Assembly: GCA_900542675.1 (NCBI GenBank)
Contig: UQOT01000005.1
Span: 1 to 48,055, forward strand
Reading direction: 5' to 3'
Source: an uncultured Eubacteriales bacterium
GTDB lineage: Bacteria > Bacillota > Clostridia > Monoglobales > Monoglobaceae
Length of the DNA: 48,055 nt
The notes under the pieces are model-generated. The model had not been told where the DNA came from. It ran no database searches and saw only the letters and a list, made by a program, of their open reading frames with translations. Below are positions 33,001 to 41,500 of the stretch, in pieces (position 1 is the stretch's first letter; each line of letters begins with the position of its first letter). Both the position numbers and the translations under genes were made by a program.

Positions 33001-36000
33001 ATGAACCTCCTGAATACATTTCCTTCATAATCATTGTATCATAGAGGTCACGACCCGGACGTGTAGCACCCATACCGTTGTCGCTGTTTGCATATCTTCT
33101 AAGGTTATCACTGCCATCATCATTTGCTACCGCAAGAACATTTCCGCGCGGAGCCGGGAATGGATACGTCATATAGGTTAAAGTTCCGGCTGTTTCGTTC
33201 TTACCTTCATTATCATATGAAAGCGGATTGTTGTTCCATTCATCAAAAGTTATATTTGACAAATCATACTGCTGATTTTTTGAGCCATCTGCTTTTTTAT
33301 CGCTTTCGCCGAAATTCAGAATGTAATGAATACTTGTTTTCTTACTATTATTCATATCGTTCTGCGTACCGATTTTTGCAGCTTCATACGTTGCTAATCC
33401 GCTGTTTGTGCGTTTATAGTTATCCTTAAAGTATGTCATAATACCGCCGGAATAAGCACGACCACGACCTGCTCTGTACGGATTATCATTTGAATAACTC
33501 GGACCAGATACAGCAAGATTACTGTGAACATTCATCTTAGCGTTCTTATTCTGCCACTCATAGTTATAAAGATCAAAACCGTTACTGCAGTTATAAAGTA
33601 CACAGTTATAAGCATCAACCCAGTCTGCGTCAGTTATACGAGGCGAACGCTGGTCGCTGTCGCCGACATAATTCTTCGCAAACGTCACTTTTCTTGCACC
33701 CTCGTTGATCATACCTACGTATACGTGAGCACCTTTTTCGTGAGGTGAATTTCCTTCAAGTGATTTACCAAAAATTGTGTTTGAAATTGTAATATATTCA
33801 CCTGTCGCACGGAAGCCCATATCTATAGCCCACTGCATTGTACAATGGTCAATTATAACCTGCTTTGACGAGCCAATACTGAGCGGGTCAGACTGATAAA
33901 ATGTATCATTAGGCATTACATCACCGCAGCGTATTCTGATATTTCGGATAATAACATCATGTGCGTTGCTAACAGTTAATCCATAACCCTTGAGCGTAAT
34001 TCCCGGATACGGAGCAGTCTGTCCTGCAATCGTAACATTCGAGAACTTTTCACCTTTAATCGCAATCGGTCTGCCAAGATCTGTAAGGTCAATAACACCA
34101 CCAACATCAAACACGATTGTTCTTGCACCCTTAACTTCTTCAAGACCATATGTTAATGAACCGGGACCGAAGTGCGAAAGGTTAGTAACATGGTAAACCT
34201 GACCTCCGCGGCCACCCTTTGAATAAGCGCCGTAACCCTCAACGCCGGGATATGCCTTAATGGCATCCATAGCTACTATAGTAAGGACGAAATCTTTGAC
34301 CGCAGTCTTGCCGTTTACATTAGATGTTACAGTAAGAGTAACACTGGCGTTGTTCTGATCTCTGCCGGGTCTGTTAACAGCAACCGTATAACCATCCTGA
34401 CCTGTTATTACGGTTTCTGAAATGTTTCCTTCCTCGTCATATTTATTCTCAGTTGTATAATTCGGCTTAATTTCAAGATATTCTTCGCCGCCGGCAGCCA
34501 ATGACCAACTGAGATCTCCGTAATTTCCCTTATCGCTAAGATAAAAACTCTCCTGACGAATATTATCAATATCTACACCGCCGATGAAAGCATTATTTGC
34601 GTCATAAATCGCCTTTTCTTCATCAGACTCGGGGTCAAGTTCTTTAATATTGAGGCTGAAAGCCTTTGTATCACTTTTTGCGCCGCTCTTAATTGTCGCT
34701 GTCAAAATAACTTCCTGTGAATTAGCACCTGTAAACTTTGGTCTTGTAACAGTAACTTTACCTGTTGCATTATCAACAGACAAAATATTCGCATTAGACG
34801 AAGAATAGGTGTACACAGAACCATTTGCTCCGCTTAAAGGCATTTCAAAACCTTCCTCGACAGACGTTGGCTTAACAGTTGACGGCAAATCAAGCAGACT
34901 CTTATCCGCAGCTACCTGTTCTTCAGGATTAGAAGGAGGTAATTCCAAAACCTGAATATTCAAAGTCTTATTCACCTTTGCCAAGCCTTTTGTTACTGTC
35001 GCAGTCAAAGCAACATCAACAGCGGCAACACCCGAATATGCCGGCCTTGCAATCTTAACATAACCATTTGCATCAACAGTCGCTACATCTGTATTCGAAG
35101 ATGCCCAAGTGATATCAGAACCAAAACTTCCCTTTACAGCAAGATTAAAGTCTTCCGTAACCTTACCTGCATCAACTCCGTCAGGAAGCGATAACGCAGC
35201 CGCATCAGCAGATACATTCTGCGCATCAACTTCAGCCGTATTGTTATCTATAACCTTAAGGTTCTTAATATAAACAGTACCAAGGCTCTTGGTATCGTTC
35301 TGAACCGCAAGACCGATACCCTGAATATATTCAGAAGCGCCCTGCTGCATCTTCATATTCTCGTGCGTATCAACGTTATTACCATTCTCATCAATTACAT
35401 ACGAAGAATATGTACCCTTGTCTGTATCAATATCGAACTTTATAGTATACCAGCTGTTTTCAGCCCAGTTGTTACTTCTCTCCTCAACCTTAGGAGTTGT
35501 AGTGGAATAGTCATACAAATTAAATCCTGTAGGTGTAACCGTAGCAGGATCTGTTGTATCCGAACCTGACGTCCAAAAATAAGTTTGTCCGAGATACGGA
35601 ATAGCCTGAGCATTATTATCTGCATCGAGTACCTTACCATCAATGTAGTCCTCAATATTATCACATTGACTGTATGCAAACATACCAAGTCTGCCCGCCT
35701 TGCTGATATATACATCGGCAGATACGATAATCTTACCTTTAAGATTCATATCTTTTAAATCACGAACAGCGAAAACTCCATCATCACTTGTATCAAATTT
35801 TTCGTTCTTTTTACCGTTGACAATCTTCTCAAGCTTAAGCGCTTTACCGCTGCCATCAGGAGCATTCTCGACAGAAATTTTTGACTGTGCAGCTGCACCG
35901 CTCTTAGACTTCGCTTTTAAGAGCCAACCATCAACAGAAGTATCTCCTATATTCGCATTTTCAAAATCTTCATCAAGCAAATTTGCAAATGCAAGTTCAA

Positions 36001-36316
36001 CTTCCCCCTCATCATACTGGAAGAAGTTTTCAGCATCAGCGGCATAAAGTCCTGTGCTCTCAGAACCATCCTCCGCATAAATTTCCTCTCTCATTTCGTC
36101 AGTTAAATCAACTTTAGTTCCGTTCTCATCAATCATATAGTTGAGTTCCGACGAGTCCTTGTCATCAGCCGTACTGTCTGACTGATTATCTGCCGTTTGT
36201 TCAACAGCCGCAGTATCCTTATCGCTGACCGCAAAAGAATACATCGGCACTGTCTGAAGAACAAACATAAGCGCAACAACCAGTGAAAGCACAGCTTTCA
36301 GACTTTTCTTTGCCAT
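30017..36316 (-). CDS. Multidomain SLH-anchored pectate lyase (polysaccharide lyase family 1-like)
   Basis: 2099 residues. Order: signal peptide (1-30); acidic linker; LamG-like jelly roll (about 108-360); three atrophied bacterial Ig domains (about 366-682); a right-handed beta-helix (about 685-1200) with PGVEGYGAYSKGGRGG, GSLTYGLE, RTIVFDVGGVIDL, NVTIAGQTAPYPGI, IIRNIRIRCGD and DHCTMQWAID, which is the PL1-type pectate lyase pattern; two FN3 domains (about 1350-1455 and 1472-1560); a second jelly roll (about 1565-1850); a Pro/Thr/Ala linker; three C-terminal SLH domains (about 1912-2093). The SPR of DQRSPRIT matches the catalytic Arg loop. In the Ca-binding loop the usual DE pair reads DM, so activity needs testing. 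It would cleave pectin by beta-elimination at the cell wall surface. Confidence 0.88.
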   Translation of the reverse strand: MAKKSLKAVLSLVVALMFVLQTVPMYSFAVSDKDTAAVEQTADNQSDSTADDKDSSELNYMIDENGTKVDLTDEMREEIYAEDGSESTGLYAADAENFFQYDEGEVELAFANLLDEDFENANIGDTSVDGWLLKAKSKSGAAAQSKISVENAPDGSGKALKLEKIVNGKKNEKFDTSDDGVFAVRDLKDMNLKGKIIVSADVYISKAGRLGMFAYSQCDNIEDYIDGKVLDADNNAQAIPYLGQTYFWTSGSDTTDPATVTPTGFNLYDYSTTTPKVEERSNNWAENSWYTIKFDIDTDKGTYSSYVIDENGNNVDTHENMKMQQGASEYIQGIGLAVQNDTKSLGTVYIKNLKVIDNNTAEVDAQNVSADAAALSLPDGVDAGKVTEDFNLAVKGSFGSDITWASSNTDVATVDANGYVKIARPAYSGVAAVDVALTATVTKGLAKVNKTLNIQVLELPPSNPEEQVAADKSLLDLPSTVKPTSVEEGFEMPLSGANGSVYTYSSSNANILSVDNATGKVTVTRPKFTGANSQEVILTATIKSGAKSDTKAFSLNIKELDPESDEEKAIYDANNAFIGGVDIDNIRQESFYLSDKGNYGDLSWSLAAGGEEYLEIKPNYTTENKYDEEGNISETVITGQDGYTVAVNRPGRDQNNASVTLTVTSNVNGKTAVKDFVLTIVAMDAIKAYPGVEGYGAYSKGGRGGQVYHVTNLSHFGPGSLTYGLEEVKGARTIVFDVGGVIDLTDLGRPIAIKGEKFSNVTIAGQTAPYPGITLKGYGLTVSNAHDVIIRNIRIRCGDVMPNDTFYQSDPLSIGSSKQVIIDHCTMQWAIDMGFRATGEYITISNTIFGKSLEGNSPHEKGAHVYVGMINEGARKVTFAKNYVGDSDQRSPRITDADWVDAYNCVLYNCSNGFDLYNYEWQNKNAKMNVHSNLAVSGPSYSNDNPYRAGRGRAYSGGIMTYFKDNYKRTNSGLATYEAAKIGTQNDMNNSKKTSIHYILNFGESDKKADGSKNQQYDLSNITFDEWNNNPLSYDNEGKNETAGTLTYMTYPFPAPRGNVLAVANDDGSDNLRRYANSDNGMGATRPGRDLYDTMIMKEMYSGGSYNKSKLWSVKCNLTEEEIAPFFEKLEKRTGEDYSPYKTAREWYVVRGAGPVLSGSIVPDGSAWKASPKAIHWDDYTDTNVNTNPDAKTKYQNYYTTNFEVGDWWGQYCGSPGQETTYTLYDTVTDRTVTTTDADYDQTRYELVNVDNEYIAVERTVADLYPEDWVKKNYPDIAEFMDKYRKQHYAGKEDYYKITWDGMGDGIPNWYKEYRGWSTSKYLASEIDQDTGYTYLEEYLQFMADDQPLATDSTPASIENFKVNNLGYSTAQIFWNTDYRTQCVVEYGTEPGNYTKSEILEYDDTTDYYHTYHAQTLLDLEPDTQYYYKVTATDELSNVTVAEYDPNDSVKKNMTFKTTQSPEGGTDILPDKPVITNNVPYLNQVRINWTGSAETDEGYEIYYDTTDHGSDYNSYAHKLTGLDARENKHIVTGLENNKTYYFVVVATNSNGKTASDSISAVPSGVLFDYDFSKMTAEERDQYMTEQFMYILGGSVTMQKDPDTGQYVLQMLDETNSHGVNADLKFNMTQDEKFTYEVKLKVLYQKQTDALNKQSGIKADGLPEHNTFQINFYKDALMSEDKDSTNSALWDAAFSIFLDSESHAVTDNNGRFDGTTENGIIKFGSNEVGSYISGKTPGSDSSADRVLPSGTGFTSNKYGSTTKYGDAKYGYPEGKTLHGLWYYEKGSAEFVTYKVVVDPVGNNIRLYANNAPVYESGTFSEDIDEPYNVGKVQLKSRNDGYSWVNVASLKAYSGDGKSDQIFKPVSPGTIAGTGGGSSGGGPVMTPNPTATPEASAEPTASAEPTQAPASGDTNKYFDDLGTVPWAVESINTLAEKGIVTGTADRQFSPNANVTRAEFVTMLMRAYGSNVTPAPVQFSDVSEGEWYYEPIAKATALGTVTGYDNGAFGINDNISREDMMVMAYRTMNALNIAVPKSKDYENFSDQSEISDYAIEAIEAMYCAGIINGVGDNRLDPKGNADRAQSAKIIYGLMNMEGTVNE

Positions 36317-36400
36317 TATAATACCCCCTAAATAGTTTAGTGTTTAATAATTTATCAATTTAAGTATCAGCTTACAATACGCCACTGATAGATACTATAC

Positions 36401-36429
36401 ATTATAAAGCCTTTTACCCTAAAAGTCAA
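36401..36429 (-). promoter_or_regulatory. Promoter of the pectate lyase operon
   Basis: TTGACT (36424-36429), 17 bp, TATAAT (36401-36406) on the minus strand. The 75-nt leader can form a TATCAG/CTGATA stem. A GCAAAATTGCC motif lies 17 bp upstream of the -35 box, similar to the GAAAATTTGCC repeat placed 15 bp upstream of the promoter at 42662. Confidence 0.9.
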
Positions 36430-36511
36430 TGAAATAAATAATTTAAGGCAATTTTGCAAGGCATTGTACAGTTATTTTGTTAGGAATTTTCCAAAATTTG
36501 TCGTTCTAAAA

Positions 36512-37855
36512 TTATATGGAAACAATACCTAAAATCTGTAATATATTGGTCAGCACAATTATTGCGAGAAACACGGGACCGACATACTTAATTATTACAT
36601 TAAATATTCTCTTGCGGCGGAATGCGGATGACAGTTCAATCTCATCCCGAATAGGCTTAAGACCGACAAGCCAGCCGAATATAATGCAGGTCACAAGTGC
36701 AGCAATCGGCAGAAGGAATGAATTTGCAATCATATCCACAAAGTCTAAAATTGAATATCCGAAAAACGTTACACCGTCCCACACGCCGAACCCGAGCGAA
36801 GCCGGGATACCGAGCAGACAAGATGCGACAACGCAGATTATAACCGCATAAACACGCTTCATTTTAAATAAGTCGCACACGCTGGAAATCAAAACTTCCT
36901 GTATAGAAATGTACGATGTAAGCGCAGCAAAAGCGACAAGCACAAAGAACTCACCGCCGACAACCGCGCCAAACGGTATCTGATTAAATACCTTAGGCAG
37001 TGTAATAAACATCAGTCCCGCACCTTGATTAAGCTGACTTTTATCAAGCGCAAACACCGCGGGAACTATCATAAATGTTGCTATAATCGCTATAGCTGTA
37101 TCAAATATTTCAACATTCCTAACACTCTTTTCTATATCGTCACTCTTGCCAAGATACGAGCCAAACGTAATCATTATACCCATAGCAAGGGACATTGAAT
37201 AGAACATCTGACCCAATGCGCCGACAATTGTCTGAAAACCAAAATTTGAGAAATCCGGTATAAGAACGTACTTAACTCCCTCCATAGCACCCGGAAGTGT
37301 CAGCACATATAGCGCAATTGCAATAGACAAAACAACCAAAATCGGCATAAGAACCTTACTTGCACGCTCAACTCCGCTTTTTACCCCCGCGACCAAAATA
37401 ATTGCCGACAATGCAATAAACACCGCCTGATAAATAATCGGTTCAATCGGTTTTGACGTAAATTCGGTGAAAAAATCGCTGTTTGCAGCGCTTACTGTCA
37501 AGTTCTGTATATAAACCATAAGATACTTGAGTACCCAACCGCCTATAACACTGTAATAGCCGGATATTAAAAACGGTATAATAACCGTAAGCCAGCCAAC
37601 CCAAGCATACTTTTTGCCAAAGCGGCTGTAGGCGCCGACCGGACTTTGCTTTGTCTTTCTGCCTATAGCTATCTCAAGCGACATAATCGAATATCCGAAC
37701 GTTAAAACAAGTATTAAATATACAAGCAAAAAAATACCGCCGCCATACTTAGCCGTAAGGTACGGAAACCTCCAAATATTGCCGAGCCCGACAGCGCTGC
37801 CCGCCGCAGCGAGCACAAAGCCGAGTTTACTCGAAAAACCTTCCCTCTCCTTCAT
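36512..37855 (-). CDS. Neurotransmitter:sodium symporter (NSS/SNF) family transporter
   Basis: 447 residues from the ATG at 37855. An in-frame ATG 15 bases upstream is part of the ribosome site (ATGGAGGTATGTAAT) and is rejected as the start. The NSS signature is clear: FVLAAAGSAVGLGNIWRFPYL in helix 1 (sodium and substrate site), followed by about eleven further membrane helices; bacterial members such as LeuT, MhsT and TnaT import amino acids with sodium. SMSLAMGIMITFGSYL is the unwound helix 6 region, and helix 8 lines the pocket. Substrate specificity cannot be read, but a hydrophobic or aromatic amino acid is likely. Monocistronic; no strong terminator is visible behind it. Confidence 0.93.
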   Translation of the reverse strand: MKEREGFSSKLGFVLAAAGSAVGLGNIWRFPYLTAKYGGGIFLLVYLILVLTFGYSIMSLEIAIGRKTKQSPVGAYSRFGKKYAWVGWLTVIIPFLISGYYSVIGGWVLKYLMVYIQNLTVSAANSDFFTEFTSKPIEPIIYQAVFIALSAIILVAGVKSGVERASKVLMPILVVLSIAIALYVLTLPGAMEGVKYVLIPDFSNFGFQTIVGALGQMFYSMSLAMGIMITFGSYLGKSDDIEKSVRNVEIFDTAIAIIATFMIVPAVFALDKSQLNQGAGLMFITLPKVFNQIPFGAVVGGEFFVLVAFAALTSYISIQEVLISSVCDLFKMKRVYAVIICVVASCLLGIPASLGFGVWDGVTFFGYSILDFVDMIANSFLLPIAALVTCIIFGWLVGLKPIRDEIELSSAFRRKRIFNVIIKYVGPVFLAIIVLTNILQILGIVSI

Positions 37856-37884
37856 ATTACATACCTCCAAATTTATATAACACT

Positions 37885-37913
37885 ATTTTAACATAGATTA
37901 TATAAATAATCAA
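37885..37913 (-). promoter_or_regulatory. Promoter of the NSS transporter gene
   Basis: TTGATT (37908-37913), 17 bp, TAAAAT (37885-37890) on the minus strand. An overlapping alternative is TTGACG-N17-TTATAT. Leader about 23 nt. Confidence 0.65.
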
Positions 37914-37956
37914 CCTAATTACCGTCAAAATTATTACTCCTTTAATTCTACCGCTA

Positions 37957-37985
37957 TTGAATAATTAAATTTACGGTGTTATAAT
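37957..37985 (+). promoter_or_regulatory. Promoter of the C_GCAxxG_C_C protein gene
   Basis: TTGAAT (37957-37962), 17 bp, TATAAT (37980-37985) on the plus strand, divergent from the transporter promoter. Transcription would start near 37992. Confidence 0.85.
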
Positions 37986-38026
37986 TAAATAGGAAAATTC
38001 GTAATATGAAGGAGCTTGTATATAAT

Positions 38027-38488
38027 ATGAACAAAAGAGAAAAGGCAATGGAACTGTTTTTGAGCGGCTATAACTGTTCACAAGCCGTAATAGGTGCGTT
38101 TGCCGAAGATATCGGTCTTGAATTTGATACTGCGGTCAGACTTGCCTCGTCGTTCGGCGGAGGAATGGGCAGGCTGCGGGAGGTGTGCGGTACCGTATCC
38201 GCGATGTTTATGATAATCGGTTTAAAGCTTGGATATGATGAACCCGGGAATTTTGAAAAAAAGACCGCGCACTATAAGCTGGTGCAGGAGGCCGCCGCAA
38301 GGTTCCGTGAGAAGAACGGCTCTATCGTCTGCCGCGAGCTGCTCGGTCTCAACCTGAAACCCGGTGAAGCTGACAGCTTTATACCCGAAAAGAGAACCAA
38401 TGAATACTACAAAAAGCGACCGTGTGTAAAAATCGTAGGCGACGCTGCCGAAATATGCGATAAAATTCTCGCAGAACATACGAAATAA
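38027..38488 (+). CDS. C_GCAxxG_C_C family protein (putative redox protein)
   Basis: 153 residues from the ATG at 38027; an in-frame ATG at 38006 is possible, but it would leave a leader of only about 14 nt and lacks a good ribosome site, while GAAGGAG lies before 38027. The protein fits the small Cys-rich family whose pattern is C-GCAxxG-C-C: NCSQAVIGAFAEDIG, SSFGGGMGRLREVCGTVSAMFMIIG, IVCRELLG and a C-terminal PCVKIVGDAAEICD. The middle motif here is GGGMG..EVCGTVSA. Members may carry redox-active Cys or a metal; no function is proven. It stands alone and faces the SLH gene at 38565. Confidence 0.85.
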   Translation: MNKREKAMELFLSGYNCSQAVIGAFAEDIGLEFDTAVRLASSFGGGMGRLREVCGTVSAMFMIIGLKLGYDEPGNFEKKTAHYKLVQEAAARFREKNGSIVCRELLGLNLKPGEADSFIPEKRTNEYYKKRPCVKIVGDAAEICDKILAEHTK

Positions 38489-38509
38489 TAAAAATGCTAA
38501 TAAATTTAA

Positions 38510-38546
38510 AAAATAAGGGCTGTATCACTTTTTAGTGATACAGCCC
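38510..38546 (-). terminator. Terminator between convergent genes
   Basis: GGGCTGTATCACT (38517-38529) and its complement (38534-38546) form a perfect 13-bp stem. The U tract is on the minus strand, so it chiefly ends the SLH gene transcript; it may also stop plus-strand RNA. Confidence 0.9.
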
Positions 38547-38564
38547 CTTGCTAATGGATTTTTA

Positions 38565-41500
38565 TTATTGAGCAGGTGTAAACTTAATGCCGTAAATATT
38601 AATTCCACTTGTAGCTGAATAAATCTTGACGATTTCATTTGCTTTTACGTTAAATGTCTTGTCTGCGGAACTGCCGGCTTCCAACGAAAGACCGCCGTCC
38701 AAAAGCGTCTCGCCCTGGTAAACGTTGAGCGTTCTCGCGGTTCCGCTGCTTGATGCATGTGCAGCAGCAACCGTAACCGTTCCCGCGACACCCGGCATAA
38801 ATGTCAACATACGTGCGGAATCCGCTCCCGCATCTTTACCTGTTCCTCCAAGCTTTAGTCTGCCGGTTCCTGTGATTTCTCCGACTGTTTTACCACTGTC
38901 GTCAACTTCTATTTTAGAGGCATCTGTTGCATAAAGTACAAGCTCTTTATATTTTGTATTACTTATAACATAATTCTTTCCGCTATCCGCTGTCAGCACA
39001 TCTGCCATTGACGTTGTATCAAAAAGCCATGTGGTCTCTGTATTAATCGCCGCAGACTCTATATAGTCACCTGCGGGCGGCTCTGCCGACGGAGGTGCAA
39101 CGTCACCGAAAACGGCTCCGACCGTAATGTCTGAACTCGGCATAGTAAACGCATAATATCCATCATCACCGAGAACAAATTCAGCGCTCGGCTTCGAGTA
39201 CATCGTTACCTTATCTCCTTCTTTTGTCGGAACAGCCTTAACCTTTACGGTATCACCCGGTTTTGCTGTCAGTTCCTTAACAAAAGTTTCTCCCTCAGCA
39301 ATCTCAGCGATTAAAGCTGAAGCAGTCGGTGTAAACTTAATACCGTAAATATTAATTCCACTTGTAGCTGAATAAATCTTGACGATTTCATTTGCTTTTA
39401 CGTTAAATGTCTTGTCTGCGGAACTGCCGGCTTCCAACGAAAGACCGCCGTCCAAAAGCGTCTCGCCCTGGTAAACGTTGAGCGTTCTCGCGGTTCCGCT
39501 GCTTGATGCATGTGCAGCAGCAACCGTAACCGTTCCCGCGACACCCGGCATAAATGTCAACATACGTGCGGAATCCGCTCCCGCATCTTTACCTGTTCCT
39601 CCAAGCTTTAGTCTGCCGGTTCCTGTGATTTCTCCGACTGTTTTACCACTGTCGTCAACTTCTATTTTAGAGGCATCTGTTGCATAAAGTACAAGCTCTT
39701 TATATTTTGTATTACTTATAACATAATTCTTTCCGCTATCCGCTGTCAGCACATCTGCCATTGACGTTGTATCAAAAAGCCATGTGGTCTCTGTATTAAT
39801 CGCCGCAGACTCTATATAGTCACCTGCGGGCGGCTCTGCCGACGGAGGTGCTGAAGCCTCAGCGGGTTTTACCAACTCGACTGTTCCGCCTGTTACACCT
39901 TCATCAACTTTAACCGTATAAGATGATGCCGGAGCCGTTGAAGGTGCAGCACTCGGCTTTGTCGGCTCAAGAGTTGTACCATCAGGTATATATGCTACGG
40001 CTACTAACCAGCCGTTTGCGACAGATGAAATTCTTACATTTTCTTTCGCCTTAACATTCACTTCAATAATATCACCGTCAGCACCTACTATTCCCTCAGT
40101 CTCCGTATTACCCTGAATTACCGTGACCATCCAAGCCTCCGGAGCCTGACCTTTATAATATAGCTTCAATTTTCCGGATTTTGTAGCGCTTGGTATAAAC
40201 TCCATTTCAGTGAGCTCTCTAAAGTTTAAAATCTGCGAAGTAAATATCATTCCGTCTGCAAAACTATAGTATCCTGGATAATTCGGGTCAAAACATTCCA
40301 TAGCCGCCGCATTTTGCTCCAGCAGTACATCCTCATAGTTTATAGCTCTAGGACCTGCACTTGAACGCATATACAAGTTATCCATATTAACGTCTTCTAT
40401 GTCAAACTTTGTTTTACTAGATTTTGCCGAATGTTCATAAAGCTTATTATAGTTATCTGCCGCTGTCCACGCCTTTGCGCTCTCCTGCGGAACAAGAGGA
40501 TCAACCGGTGCAGCCGATGGTGTCGGTGTCGGTGTTGGTGTCGCTGTTGCCGCTGATGACGGAGCAGGAGACACAGAGCTATCATATATAATATCAATAC
40601 CATATAAAAGCAGATTTTCAGTTGAACTGATTTTTATTGTATCTTTACCGCCTGTATATGTAACATGCTGAGTAATACTGTCACCGTTAACTTTAACGTC
40701 ATGAAGCGTTGCAGAACTTGATTTAACGGTAAACGCTCTTTCATTGCTGTTTGAAGACTTGATATCAAAAACTATTTCACACGAACCAAGAACTTCAAAA
40801 GAAGCATCGTTCTTAAAGTCCATCGCTCTTGTATACTTATATTCAGAGTCACTGAACACCTCATTTGAGTCCTTAAATCCATTTGCTCTTGTAAATGTTA
40901 TACCATCATAAGCCTTACCTTTTTCCACAGTTGTTAAATCTTTAAATGTCGGTGATGTAAAATACACTTGAGGCATCTTTTCAGGTGTTGGAGTAGGCGT
41001 TGGCTCTACAGACGGCGATGGTTTCGGTGTTTCAAATTTTTGCTCAAAGAGCGGTATAACCTTAACATTGCCGATTGCATCAGCCGGCATTACAAATGAG
41101 TATGTATCTGTCTCTTCATTATATTTAATAGCTGCCGGGTCAAGGGTAACCGTCTGCTCGGTTGTGGTTTCGCCTTCTGTAACAGATGCGAGGTATGTTA
41201 TGCTCTTTATTCCCTCAAGAGTAAATCCCTCGGGAGCTGTGACTTTCAGGTTAACTGTCTCGCCTGCAATAGCTGTAGGCGGAACAGCAACGACAGAACC
41301 TGTCTTTAAGTTGCTCTCCGGATCTGTTTCATCAGGAAGAGTAATCTCAGCGCCGGTATAGTCCGCGTTCAATGACCAACCTGCATATAATGTGGTATTC
41401 TTTCTGATTGTTGTATTCGCAAAATCAAACTTCTTTGTTGCCTTATTGTCTGTGTACCAGCCGGTGAATGTATAGTTTGCTCTGGTCGGAGCAGCAGGCT

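Noticed and set aside
37856..37870. Five-residue extension of the NSS transporter
   Set aside because: Its ATG is part of the GGAGG ribosome site for the ATG at 37855.
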